From: Thiofilum flexile DSM 14609
Lineage (GTDB): Bacteria > Pseudomonadota > Gammaproteobacteria > Thiotrichales > Thiotrichaceae
Direction: 5' to 3'
Assembly: GCF_000380185.1 (NCBI RefSeq)
Contig: NZ_KB904759.1
Coordinates: 1-53,090 of the forward strand
Length of the DNA: 53,090 nt
The notes beneath the pieces are model-generated. The model searched no databases. It saw only the letters and a list, made by a program, of their open reading frames with translations, and was not told where the DNA came from. The translations under genes were made by a program, and so were the position numbers. Below are positions 24,324 through 33,527 of the stretch, in pieces; positions within the stretch are counted from its first letter, which is position 1, and each line of letters starts with the position of its first letter.

Positions 24324-25364
24324 ATGTTTGGCTTCGGAAAGAAAAAAAAGCAGGATTCAACTCACTCAGTTTCGCCCGAAATTGAGCCTAGTATCGCCTC
24401 ATCGACGCCGCAAGTCGAGGAACCCATCAAAAAAGAAGGGCTGTTTGCCCGTCTAAAACGCGGTCTTGCCAAAACGGGTAGCTCCATTACCGAAGGCATG
24501 GGCACGCTGTTTTTGGGTAAAAAGAAGATTGATGAAGAGGTACTCGAAGAGTTAGAAACACGCCTTTTAATGGCTGATGTGGGGATGGAAGCCACTAGCG
24601 CGATTATGAAAAACCTCACTCAGCGCGTGAGTCGTAATGAACTGGCGGATCTGGATGCCTTAATGCAGGCGCTTGAAGTGCTCATGAGCGATGTACTCAA
24701 AACCTGCCAAGCACCTTTACAGATTAAAGCAGAGCATCAGCCTTTTGTAATTCTGATGGTGGGGATTAATGGGGCGGGCAAAACCACCACAGTCGGCAAG
24801 CTCGCTAAAAAATTCCAGCAAGAAGGCAAATCCGTCATGCTAGCCGCCGGGGATACCTTCCGTGCGGCAGCAGTAGAGCAGTTAAAAATCTGGGGTGAGC
24901 GCAATCAGATTCCGGTCATAGCCCAAGGCTCTGGCGCGGATTCGGCCTCGGTGATTTTTGATGCCGTACAAGCCGCTAAAGCGCGTCATATTGATATACT
25001 CATCGCCGACACCGCCGGGCGTTTACATACTCAATCCAATCTGATGGAAGAATTGAAGAAAGTAAAACGGGTGCTGCAAAAGATTGATGCCCACGCGCCG
25101 CATGAAGTAATGCTGATTTTAGATGCCAGTATTGGGCAAAATGCATTAGTACAGGCCAAGCAATTTAATGAAGCCTTAGGGGTCACGGGGCTAACGGTAA
25201 CGAAACTTGACGGCACGGCTAAGGGTGGGATTTTATTTGCTATCGCCCAACAGCTCAAAATTCCGGTGCGCTATATTGGGGTGGGTGAAAGTATTGATGA
25301 TTTACAGGTCTTTGATGCCACCGATTTTACCCAAGCTTTACTCGCTGGAGCTAATACCAAGTGA
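24324..25364 (+). CDS. ftsY: Signal recognition particle receptor FtsY
   Basis: This is a 346-residue SRP GTPase. A short charged A-domain (rich in K and E, residues 1-45) precedes the NG domains. G1 is GINGAGKTTT at about 148-157, followed by DTFRAAA, DTAGRLHTQ and TKLDGTAKGG. FtsY docks the SRP-ribosome complex to the SecYEG translocon at the inner membrane. The A-domain is short compared with E. coli, as in many other species. Its stop overlaps the GTG start of ftsE by 4 bases (GTGA). Confidence 0.97.
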   Translation: MFGFGKKKKQDSTHSVSPEIEPSIASSTPQVEEPIKKEGLFARLKRGLAKTGSSITEGMGTLFLGKKKIDEEVLEELETRLLMADVGMEATSAIMKNLTQRVSRNELADLDALMQALEVLMSDVLKTCQAPLQIKAEHQPFVILMVGINGAGKTTTVGKLAKKFQQEGKSVMLAAGDTFRAAAVEQLKIWGERNQIPVIAQGSGADSASVIFDAVQAAKARHIDILIADTAGRLHTQSNLMEELKKVKRVLQKIDAHAPHEVMLILDASIGQNALVQAKQFNEALGVTGLTVTKLDGTAKGGILFAIAQQLKIPVRYIGVGESIDDLQVFDATDFTQALLAGANTK

Positions 25365-26008
25365 TTGAGTTTACTAAGGTAGGCAAGCGTTATCCCACCG
25401 GACAATTGGCATTGTATAATGTTAATTTGCAACTTGACGCGGGTGAAATGATCTTTATTACGGGTCACTCCGGGGCGGGGAAAAGTACGCTGTTAAAATT
25501 AATTGCCATGTTAGAGCGCCCTACTACCGGAGAAATTATTGTCAGCAATACGCCTTTAAGCAAAATGCGTCCGAGCCATATCCCTGCCTATCGACGCCGG
25601 ATTGGCTTTATTTTCCAAGACCCACATCTATTACAAGATCGCAATGTCTTCGATAATGTCGCATTGCCATTGGTGATTTCTGGAATGAGTCAAACAGAAA
25701 TTCGCCGCCGCACTCATGCTGCGTTAGATAAAGTGGGCTTACTCGATAAAGAGCGCAGTTATCCCCTCATGCTGTCTGCCGGAGAGAAACAACGGGTCGG
25801 GATTGCACGAGCCATGGTGAATCGCCCGACGATTATTCTCGCCGATGAACCGACGGGTAATCTTGACCCTGAACTGGCACAAGATATTATGTATACCTTC
25901 TCCCAATTCAATGAGTTAGGTGCTACAGTCCTGATTGCTAGCCATGACCATCAGTTAGTGGAACGGATGAAAAAACGCACCATTGTGTTGCAAAAGGTCG
26001 CCCAATAA
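25361..26008 (+). CDS. ftsE: Cell division ATP-binding protein FtsE
   Basis: This is a 215-residue ABC ATPase with a GTG start overlapping the ftsY stop. Walker A is GHSGAGKST, Walker B is [14 protein letters not shown], and the switch His is in IASHDHQL. The signature helix reads [15 protein letters not shown], with A for the usual second G, a common FtsE feature. FtsE pairs with FtsX at the division site and controls periplasmic amidase activation. The ftsX start follows directly with no gap. Confidence 0.97.
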   Translation: MIEFTKVGKRYPTGQLALYNVNLQLDAGEMIFITGHSGAGKSTLLKLIAMLERPTTGEIIVSNTPLSKMRPSHIPAYRRRIGFIFQDPHLLQDRNVFDNVALPLVISGMSQTEIRRRTHAALDKVGLLDKERSYPLMLSAGEKQRVGIARAMVNRPTIILADEPTGNLDPELAQDIMYTFSQFNELGATVLIASHDHQLVERMKKRTIVLQKVAQ

Positions 26009-27040
26009 ATGGCTAAACGTCAAAATAAGTCTACTCCTGCCACGCCTCCTGCTAGTACTACTACGCCTGAAACAAAAAAACCACGCCGTCAAACGCGCCC
26101 TTCTGGTTCACGGTTCTTTTCCGCTTGGCAGAATCAACAATTACATGCCCTGCAATTTAGTTTACATCGTTTATGGTTTAATCCGGTTTCTACGTGGATT
26201 ACGTTAGCAACTATTGCCATTGCCTTATCTTTACCAACTTGCATGCATTTATTTTTAAAAAATTTAGAAACGTTGACGGATGATAAACGGGAAATTCCCA
26301 CCATTACTTTATTTTTAAAAAAATCGGTTAATGAGCAACAAGCTAAAGATCGGGCTGAATTACTTTCAGAGCTACCGGAGATACAGCAGGTTAAGGTGAT
26401 TACTCGTGATGAGGCATTAGCTGATTTTAGGCAAATCACGGGGTTTGCAGAAACCTTAGAAACGCTGGATGAAAATCCTTTGCCACATGTATTAGTGGTG
26501 ACACCTAAGTTAGATACTTTAGGGGATTCAGATGAGGCTTTAGATCGTTTTTCGCGTAAGTTAAAAGCCTATCCTGAGGTGGATAATGTTCAGATTGATA
26601 TAGAGTGGGTGCAACGCTTACGTACTATGCTCAATATTGCTGAGCGTATTGTTTTGGTGGTTTCTGTGTTATTGGGTCTTACGGTTTTGCTGGTGATTGG
26701 TAATACGATTCGGCTGGATATTGAGAATCGCAAAGAGGAAATTAAAGTCACGCGGTTAATTGGGGCTACTAATGCTTATATTCGCCGCCCCTTTTTATAT
26801 GGTGGTGTTTGGTTTGGTTTATTTGGTGGGGTATTGAGTTTAGCGATTGTGCAGTTGGCTTTTATGTTTTTAATTGCTCCGGTGGAAAAGCTTGCGACTC
26901 AATATGGTAGTACGTTTAGTTTAAGTGGTTTAGCGCCTTCTATGACGATTAATATTTTAGTGGCGAGTGTGTTTTTGGGTTTGATTGGGGCATGGATTGC
27001 GGTCGGTAAGCATTTACGCAAAGCGGAAACTAGTGAGTAG
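26009..27040 (+). CDS. ftsX: Cell division protein FtsX
   Basis: This is a 343-residue membrane protein with a basic, Pro/Thr-rich cytoplasmic N-terminus (about 45 residues). It has four transmembrane helices and a large periplasmic loop between TM1 and TM2 that contains TITLFLKKSVNEQQA and a D-E-A-L-x-x-F motif. The C-terminal half shows the ABC3-type permease region, starting VLLVIGNTIRLDIENRKEEI-like residues and the VTRLIGAT segment. FtsX transmits FtsE ATPase cycles to periplasmic murein hydrolase activators. In Pseudomonas and Escherichia the next gene is rpoH; here it is a Roc-COR gene. Confidence 0.96.
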   Translation: MAKRQNKSTPATPPASTTTPETKKPRRQTRPSGSRFFSAWQNQQLHALQFSLHRLWFNPVSTWITLATIAIALSLPTCMHLFLKNLETLTDDKREIPTITLFLKKSVNEQQAKDRAELLSELPEIQQVKVITRDEALADFRQITGFAETLETLDENPLPHVLVVTPKLDTLGDSDEALDRFSRKLKAYPEVDNVQIDIEWVQRLRTMLNIAERIVLVVSVLLGLTVLLVIGNTIRLDIENRKEEIKVTRLIGATNAYIRRPFLYGGVWFGLFGGVLSLAIVQLAFMFLIAPVEKLATQYGSTFSLSGLAPSMTINILVASVFLGLIGAWIAVGKHLRKAETSE

Positions 27041-27150
27041 ATAGCACAGCATAATAATGTTCGTGTAGGTGAATAGCTTGCAGGTATATACTGCATTTAC
27101 AATTTTCTTGTGTCAGAATATTGTTCTCCCCAGTCACAAACCCAATAGCT

Positions 27151-29652
27151 ATGGTAGCACCTCCTACTAGAAAAGATCTGAGAGCACTTTATTATCAAAA
27201 AGGACATGATGCGCTGGTATGGTATGCATGGCGTAATGCATTGCGAGCTTTGCCAGCTTTAGGACATTGCTCTATCCGGAGCATTTGGGCGGAAAATACT
27301 GTGCGGCATGTAGTGGCAATATGTCGTGTACCATTGATATTGGCTCAGTGGGCAAATGCTCCAAAAGAGGCTAACGCAGCCAACACTGCCATCAATGCCG
27401 CCACTTTTGATGCCACTAAAGCCGCTAATGCTAACAATACCACACAGGCCACCTATGCCATTTATACCACAAATGCAGCTACCAATACCGCTGCGAATAT
27501 TGACTATGCGGTGATAGCTGCTACCAACACCGCGAATCCTGACTACGCGATCACTGCTTGGATTGACTATAACCTACTAAAAGAAAACCATATTCCCATC
27601 ACTACAAGGTGGTATAAACACCCCTTATGGCAAAAAATAGCTGTAGGTGAAGCAACCTTAATAAAACAAGATCAACAGGCTTTTGATCGACAACTACGAG
27701 ATCTAGATCTAAAATTCTTAGCGGATGACTTAAAAAATATTTTTGAAAACAAACCATTAGGCCTTCATGCTATCAATTACCTGAAAAATATTTCCGAGGC
27801 TGAACTCAACAACCCTGTTGCCCTGCGTCGCATCATTCTAGAGGGTGAAGGAGAATCTATTCATGCCGTGCGGGTATTGTTACTAGGCCCAGGTGGAGCC
27901 GGAAAAAGCTCACTAGCTGACCGCTTGCAGGGCAAGCCTGTCAACTTGGTAAAAAAGCTTACCGTAGGAGTAGACTACCTAAACCACCAACCTCTAAATT
28001 TACACAATAATTTCAATTACCTGAGCCAAAATAAAAAACTAGATCTATACCTATGGGATTTTGGCGGACAGACTATCTTCCACGGTCTACACAGTGCCTT
28101 TCTGCATGAAAACTGTGTGTATGTGCTAGTGGTCGACAGTCGCCATGAACAAGCCCCAGATGAATGGCTGCACCAGATTCGACACCTAACAGGTGGACGA
28201 ACAAAGGTACTATTAGTGACCAATTGGTATGAAGGATGTGAAACTCGCCAGAATGAAACCCGTTTATTACGTGAGTTCCCCGATATACTGGATACCAACT
28301 GCTTCTTTTACTTTTCCTGTCATGAGCCAGATAAACCAAATTTTCAAACATTTGTAGAAGCACTTGAGAAGGCTAGCCTCGACAGTCAACGTATGGTCTT
28401 GAAAGAAATGCTAAAAGTACATGAAGCTCTGAAACGGCACTATCAGCAGGATATATTTCTGGATGCAACAAAGCTCCGCAATATTATTAAAAGCAATGCC
28501 AATAGCGAGCCTAAGGTGGTTGTCGATAAATTGCAGCAGCTAGGTTTTTTGGTCAAGGTAGATAGAAAAAGGGCGCATTACTGTCTAAAACCAGAATGGG
28601 CAGTAGATAACGCCTATAAGGTGCTATATTCAAAAATCCTACGCGATGCCGATGGAGTGCTGACACTCGATGCTTTGCTGGACAAATTTGAAGATTTGCT
28701 TGGAAACTACACACGCTATCTAGTCGATTTTTTAGAGACACGTTCGCTGTGTTGTGATCTGAACAGAGACCAAGAGGAAGAGGATGCCACTTACTTTTTC
28801 CCTGATGCAGCCCCAGCGGATGAACCAAAAGACGCAAGTACAATCCTTCAGGAAACAGCAAATGGGCTAAAAGTCCGTTTCGACCTACCCTACCTACCAT
28901 TAGGCTTCCATGCTAGGCTGATCAAAAAACTATTCAAATCACCCGATGGTATCAAAAATGAACAAGACATTTGGCGGCAAGGTTTCATCCTGCGCCGAGG
29001 TGAAAGCTCCGCCGTAGTTCACTACCTGACACGCAAAAGCATAGTAGAACTAGTACTAGATGGCAGTAATTGGCAAGACCTATCCGAGCTACTCAATACC
29101 CTATTAGTCAACCTGAAAGCTGTTCTACTAGAAGGACAAGGCATGCGAGAAGAGCAGATTGTGCCGTCCGTGGTACTAGATCAGCAGGTATTTTCCGTAC
29201 ACTCCGCCGAAACATTAGTAGAGGTGTTGGGGCAAATCAAGAATTATGGGCAATTAATCCAAGAGGTAAAAAAGATGGCTAGCACAGGAAATATTAACGT
29301 CACCAATGGTCAAGTGATCGTTGGCAATAATAATACCCAGAAAAATAACTCGGACAATAACACTGTCGAAATCAGCGCTGACCAACGCCAGCAGTTATCA
29401 ATGATCGTCGGCGAGCTGTTGAAGAATGCGGCAACACTGAACCCTAACGATTTACCCGCCGTGGCATTAGTAAATCAAGCCCTAGCCGCACCAGAAAAAC
29501 CCGAATCACGCAACCTGCTAGGTACAGTCTGGAATGGCCTTAAAGAAGCAGTAGACTTCACCAAAACAAGCACTGAAATTGCTAGCTTTGCGATGGAAAA
29601 TGGAGGAACAATTGCAAGCTTAATGACAGCCGCAATCGCTGCATTGAGATAA
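27151..29652 (+). CDS. Roc-COR (ROCO family) GTPase with Ala/Asn/Thr-rich N-terminus
   Basis: This is an 833-residue protein counted from ATG 27151. An in-frame TTG at 27121 is possible, and neither has a clear ribosome binding site. Residues 10-70 contain a R-N-A-L-R-A-L-P helix block. Residues 70-140 are an imperfect Ala/Asn/Thr repeat (ANTAINAATFDATKAANANN and similar). The Roc GTPase has P-loop GPGGAGKSS at 246-254 and DFGGQ at 303-307. G4 is atypical, TNWY instead of N/T-K/H-x-D. A COR-like region runs to about 670, with LGFHARLIKKL. The tail holds a GNINVTNGQVIVGNN strand and a hydrophobic amphipathic end. No leucine-rich repeats or kinase are present. A regulated cell-death or defence role is inference. 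Confidence 0.82.
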   Translation: MVAPPTRKDLRALYYQKGHDALVWYAWRNALRALPALGHCSIRSIWAENTVRHVVAICRVPLILAQWANAPKEANAANTAINAATFDATKAANANNTTQATYAIYTTNAATNTAANIDYAVIAATNTANPDYAITAWIDYNLLKENHIPITTRWYKHPLWQKIAVGEATLIKQDQQAFDRQLRDLDLKFLADDLKNIFENKPLGLHAINYLKNISEAELNNPVALRRIILEGEGESIHAVRVLLLGPGGAGKSSLADRLQGKPVNLVKKLTVGVDYLNHQPLNLHNNFNYLSQNKKLDLYLWDFGGQTIFHGLHSAFLHENCVYVLVVDSRHEQAPDEWLHQIRHLTGGRTKVLLVTNWYEGCETRQNETRLLREFPDILDTNCFFYFSCHEPDKPNFQTFVEALEKASLDSQRMVLKEMLKVHEALKRHYQQDIFLDATKLRNIIKSNANSEPKVVVDKLQQLGFLVKVDRKRAHYCLKPEWAVDNAYKVLYSKILRDADGVLTLDALLDKFEDLLGNYTRYLVDFLETRSLCCDLNRDQEEEDATYFFPDAAPADEPKDASTILQETANGLKVRFDLPYLPLGFHARLIKKLFKSPDGIKNEQDIWRQGFILRRGESSAVVHYLTRKSIVELVLDGSNWQDLSELLNTLLVNLKAVLLEGQGMREEQIVPSVVLDQQVFSVHSAETLVEVLGQIKNYGQLIQEVKKMASTGNINVTNGQVIVGNNNTQKNNSDNNTVEISADQRQQLSMIVGELLKNAATLNPNDLPAVALVNQALAAPEKPESRNLLGTVWNGLKEAVDFTKTSTEIASFAMENGGTIASLMTAAIAALR

Positions 29653-29660
29653 GCGTTATA

Positions 29661-30440
29661 TCAAAACGGCGCAAAAACCTTACCCGCCGCTATCGAAGAT
29701 TCTGGTAAAACCGGCTCACTAGACGGCATAGCATGAAAACGCGGACGCTTAGGAGCCATCGGCGGCAAAGGTGCTAAGGGTGGCGCGGGTAGTTGATAGC
29801 TTGGCTCAATAGGCGGCACTGGCGGCTGCGGAGCATTCCACACGGCAGGCTGCGCTGACCCTTCTCCAAGATCATCGGGATAAATTAAACCCGACTCTGA
29901 CTTACCCACAACATTATGCTCTTGCACAACCTTGGCTATATTACTGTTATAAAGTGGAGCCAGCGGACTGGCAGTAATCGCAGCCGCTACCGCATAGGCA
30001 CTACTTGGCTGCGCCAGATTATTCACCCATGGATTATAACCACTAGTAGAGGGCTGATAGCCTTGCTGATAGCTCGCGGGATGGCTAAACGCCTGCCAAT
30101 GCGGATAATTATAAGGATTACCCCCATAATTTCCCTGCCAAGCACCCCAAGGATTGCCCCCACCCCAACCACTACTCCAAGGCTGAAAGGTATTAAATCC
30201 TCCCCACGGCTGAAAACCACTCCAAGCATTAAACCGTGAACTATTAGGCCAAGCATTAAAGCCCCGGCTAGTAAAATCACTACCCCACGGACTCAGCATA
30301 TTGTAATAAGGCATACTCCACGAAGAGGCTCTATTAAACCCACCAAATCCACCTTGGCTCCATGGTGTATACCAAGCCATACTCTGGGTCGACTGTAAGA
30401 CTAATAATGCCCCGCCAATAACGGAGACTAAAACACGCAT
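29661..30440 (-). CDS. Exported Gly/Trp/Asn/Tyr-rich protein, sulfur-globule-protein-like
   Basis: This is a 259-residue protein with a signal peptide of about 22 residues (VSVIGGALLVLQSTQSMA) and AGGAGG 6 bases before the start. Residues 23-140 are repetitive and rich in W, G, N, F, S and Y, with recurrent F-N-A-W, P-W-G-G-F and N-P-W-G-A-W units. The remainder is Pro/Ala-rich (PAPPLAPLPPMAPKRP). This composition resembles the envelope proteins of periplasmic sulfur globules (SgpA/B/C) in purple and colourless sulfur bacteria. There is no homology-level proof; it could also be another low-complexity cell-surface protein. It is convergent with the Roc-COR gene with 8 bases between the ends. 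Confidence 0.55.
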   Translation of the reverse strand: MRVLVSVIGGALLVLQSTQSMAWYTPWSQGGFGGFNRASSWSMPYYNMLSPWGSDFTSRGFNAWPNSSRFNAWSGFQPWGGFNTFQPWSSGWGGGNPWGAWQGNYGGNPYNYPHWQAFSHPASYQQGYQPSTSGYNPWVNNLAQPSSAYAVAAAITASPLAPLYNSNIAKVVQEHNVVGKSESGLIYPDDLGEGSAQPAVWNAPQPPVPPIEPSYQLPAPPLAPLPPMAPKRPRFHAMPSSEPVLPESSIAAGKVFAPF

Positions 30441-30450
30441 CCATCGCCTC

Positions 30451-32256
30451 CTAAGCTAATTTTAAGCGCGGCACAGCAGCAAGTAGCGTCTGCGTATAGG
30501 CATGTGTTGGCGCACCACAGACCTGAGCGGTCTCACCCTGCTCGACTATTTTACCCTTATACATCACCACGGTTTCATCACTTAAATACTCAACCACACC
30601 AATATTATGCGTGATGAATAATAAAGTCAGGTTTTGCTGGGCGCGTATGGCTAACAATAGCTCTAATATTTCCGCCTGCACGGACACATCGAGAGCACTA
30701 GTAATCTCATCACACACAATAAAACGCGGATTCAGCACCAAAGCACGCGCTAAACCAATGCGTTGACGCTGCCCACCCGAAAACTCGTGGGGATAACGCC
30801 ACAAATACTCACGCTTTAGCTGCACCTGCTCCAGAATCTGCGCCGCGCGTTCAATCCGCTCCTCTTGATTAGCACCTATGCGATGTACTTTCATCGGCTC
30901 CGTCAGAGTTGTTTCAACCAAGAGACGCGGATTCAGTGAGGACTGCGGATCTTGAAAAGCAATCTGCATTTTCGGACGCCATTGCCGCAATTCACGCTGA
31001 GATAATCCGGTTAGCTCTTGCCCTTCTAGCAATACCTTACCCGAAGTCGCACGCTCTAATTGAATAATGGCGCGGCCTAAGGTGGTTTTCCCACAACCCG
31101 ACTCGCCTACTAGAGCAACAATTTTTCCCTGAGCCACATTGAGGCTAACATTATCAACGGCTTTGATATGATCAACCGTGCGCCGCCATAGACCTTTTTT
31201 AACTGGAAACCAGACACTTAAGTCTTTAACTTGAATTAGCGGCTTTGGCTCATTCGCTGCTTTTTTTAAATCCAGTGCCAAACGCTGTTGGGGAGATTTA
31301 AACGCTACCACCACTGATTTTTGCTTAATCAGATTATCGGGTACAGCCGCAAGGAGTTGCTTAGTGTAGCGGTGTTGGGGATACGTGAGCACTTGCTCCT
31401 TAGTCCCCAACTCCACCAGTCGCCCATGCTGCATCACACCGACTTGATGCGCCATTTCTGCTACCACGCCAAAATCGTGGGTAATGAATAACATTGCCAT
31501 GCCGGTTTCAGCTTGCAGCTTACGCATGAGCTTTAAAATCTCAGCCTGCACCGTCACATCGAGTGCAGTCGTTGGCTCATCGGCAATCAATAGGCGCGGC
31601 TTACAAATCAAAGCCATTGCAATCATCACGCGCTGACGTTGTCCGCCCGATAGCTGATGCGGATACGCATTCATGCGCTCTTCGGGGTCGGGTAACTGTA
31701 CTTGTCGTAGGGATTCCAGAACACGCTCATTCACCTCTTGCGGTGTTAGCGTTGGCTCATGAATCAGCAACGTTTCGGCAATTTGATCACCCACGGTGAA
31801 GACTGGATTCAAGGAGGTCATCGGCTCTTGGAAAATCATCGAGATTTGTGAGCCACGAATCTGGCATAGCTGCTCTTCGCTTAATTGCAATAGATCAACG
31901 CTATCCTTATCTTCTGCTGCATCACTACTATCCTCGTCTTCATTCCGGTAATAGCTCACTGCACGCTTGGCATAACTTAAACGCTTCGCCGCGAGTTCGG
32001 TTTCAGGTGTCGTGAGCGTATTCACTTCCAGCCCGGAACCTTGCCAACCAATTTCTCCGGTGGGGTGAGTGACTAAGCCCTCAGGAAAGAGCTGTAAAAT
32101 GGATAAAGCTGTAATCGACTTACCACTACCCGACTCACCGACTAGACACAGCGTTTCGCCCTGATTAATGCTGAAACTAATACCATCGACAGCTTGCACA
32201 CTACCCTGATGGGTATTGATATAGGTGCGTAGATTACGCACGGTTAATAAGCTCAT
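30451..32256 (-). CDS. Oligopeptide ABC transporter, fused double ATPase (YejF type)
   Basis: This is a 601-residue protein made of two ABC ATPase domains in tandem. Domain 1 has GESGSGKS, signature [15 protein letters not shown] and Walker [13 protein letters not shown]. Domain 2 has [24 protein letters not shown] and [11 protein letters not shown]. Both carry the oligopeptide-class C-terminal extension ([14 protein letters not shown] and [15 protein letters not shown]). An acidic insertion near residues 103-120 ([15 protein letters not shown]) in domain 1 is unusual. It overlaps the upstream permease gene by 4 bases and drives the transporter of the same operon. Confidence 0.95.
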   Translation of the reverse strand: MSLLTVRNLRTYINTHQGSVQAVDGISFSINQGETLCLVGESGSGKSITALSILQLFPEGLVTHPTGEIGWQGSGLEVNTLTTPETELAAKRLSYAKRAVSYYRNEDEDSSDAAEDKDSVDLLQLSEEQLCQIRGSQISMIFQEPMTSLNPVFTVGDQIAETLLIHEPTLTPQEVNERVLESLRQVQLPDPEERMNAYPHQLSGGQRQRVMIAMALICKPRLLIADEPTTALDVTVQAEILKLMRKLQAETGMAMLFITHDFGVVAEMAHQVGVMQHGRLVELGTKEQVLTYPQHRYTKQLLAAVPDNLIKQKSVVVAFKSPQQRLALDLKKAANEPKPLIQVKDLSVWFPVKKGLWRRTVDHIKAVDNVSLNVAQGKIVALVGESGCGKTTLGRAIIQLERATSGKVLLEGQELTGLSQRELRQWRPKMQIAFQDPQSSLNPRLLVETTLTEPMKVHRIGANQEERIERAAQILEQVQLKREYLWRYPHEFSGGQRQRIGLARALVLNPRFIVCDEITSALDVSVQAEILELLLAIRAQQNLTLLFITHNIGVVEYLSDETVVMYKGKIVEQGETAQVCGAPTHAYTQTLLAAVPRLKLA

Positions 32257-33527
32257 GTATTAACCCCCGCCCGGCGTGACATTTTAGGATCAATCGCATC
32301 ACGGAAGGCTTCACCGATTAAGTTATAAGCAAATACCGTCATAAAAATCGCTCCTCCTGGAAAGACTGCCATCCACCAATTAAAGGTAGAGGATTTCACC
32401 GCTTGATCTAGCATTTGTCCCCATGAAGGATCATCGACTAAGCCCAGACCTAAAAAGCTTAAGGTCGCTTCCGCTAGAATAGCCGAGGCCACCCCAAAGC
32501 TCGCCGCGACTAATAATGGTGCAGCCCCATTCGGTAACATATGGCGGAACAAAATAGAGCGTAAGGGTAAACCGGAGGCCACCGCCGCTTGTACATAATC
32601 TTGCTTACGTAGCTTTAAAAACTCAGCCCGAATATAACGCGCATAACCGGCCCAACTAGTGACACCAATAATCACCATCATCATATACAGACTGCTGCCA
32701 AAGAAAGCCACAAAAGTTAATAGTAAGAATAAGGTCGGTATCGCTTCAAAAATCTCAACTAAGCGCATCCCCAGCATATCGACCCAGCCAGCAAAATAAC
32801 CCATTAGGCCACCGATAATGACCCCTAAAATCATGGCAATACTGGTCGCTACAATCCCAATACTGAGTGAAATACGCGAGGCATGAATCATACGACTCAA
32901 CACATCCGCCCCATTTTCTTCTGTCCCCATTAAATGAGTACGCTCAGTCGAGGCCAATGGCGCTTCTAGTCCGGTATCACCATAATCACGTAAATAATCT
33001 TTTGGGGCATAAGGAATGGGAGGCATAATGCGCCATGAGGCCTCTGTATAGGGAGCCTCACGAAATTGATCATAAACCACCAAAGGTTTGGTAGGAAAAT
33101 AAAGATGCGCCACGACCCCAACCGTAGTACAGACCGTTAACAATACGATAAAGGCTATGCGCAGATGATGTTTAATGGGCAGCACACTAATCAGCAGTAT
33201 CACGACAAACGCACTGAATACGACCCAATCCTCAACCGTTAAATACTCCAGCACGGGAAAGCTAATCTTCCCATTTAAGCTCATGACTAGGGGCATGCTA
33301 TTAGCTAAGAAGGGGGCAAATACGGCTGCTAATACTAAGATACCCACCCACACTAAACCTACCTTAACCCCCATGCCACCTAAGGCTTTGGTGAATATGC
33401 GGCGTGCTAGTGTCTCATGAGATTTTACTTTGACTTGAGCAATCGGTTCTTGTTTATCAAAAACGGGGCGATTGACGCGAAGTTTTTTCGGAGCGGGTTT
33501 GCGCCAGCGTTGGAGTAATTTAATCAT
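32253..33527 (-). CDS. Oligopeptide ABC transporter permease (YejE type)
   Basis: This is a 424-residue permease starting at ATG 33527, 8 bases inside the end of the upstream permease gene. The C-terminal half is a standard DppC/OppC-type BPD domain with the ALAEATLSFLGLG segment and the EAA loop Q-A-A-V-A-S-G-L-P-L-R-S-I-L-F-R-H. It is about 80 residues longer than E. coli YejE. Extra transmembrane helices (VVFSAFVVILLISVLPI and AFIVLLTVCTTVGVVAHLYF) lie between TM1 and the permease domain. The loop YAPKDYLRDYGDTGLEAPL before the core, with a following HLMGTEENGADVLSR, is typical of the YejE branch. Confidence 0.93.
   Translation of the reverse strand: MIKLLQRWRKPAPKKLRVNRPVFDKQEPIAQVKVKSHETLARRIFTKALGGMGVKVGLVWVGILVLAAVFAPFLANSMPLVMSLNGKISFPVLEYLTVEDWVVFSAFVVILLISVLPIKHHLRIAFIVLLTVCTTVGVVAHLYFPTKPLVVYDQFREAPYTEASWRIMPPIPYAPKDYLRDYGDTGLEAPLASTERTHLMGTEENGADVLSRMIHASRISLSIGIVATSIAMILGVIIGGLMGYFAGWVDMLGMRLVEIFEAIPTLFLLLTFVAFFGSSLYMMMVIIGVTSWAGYARYIRAEFLKLRKQDYVQAAVASGLPLRSILFRHMLPNGAAPLLVAASFGVASAILAEATLSFLGLGLVDDPSWGQMLDQAVKSSTFNWWMAVFPGGAIFMTVFAYNLIGEAFRDAIDPKMSRRAGVNT

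Noticed and set aside
27078-27103. Promoter TTGCAG/TACAAT before the Roc-COR gene
   Set aside because: The spacer is only 14 bases, too short for a normal sigma-70 promoter.
28017-28900. Long minus-strand ORFs inside the Roc-COR gene
   Set aside because: They are antisense frames with high Ser/Arg/Cys and no family signature.
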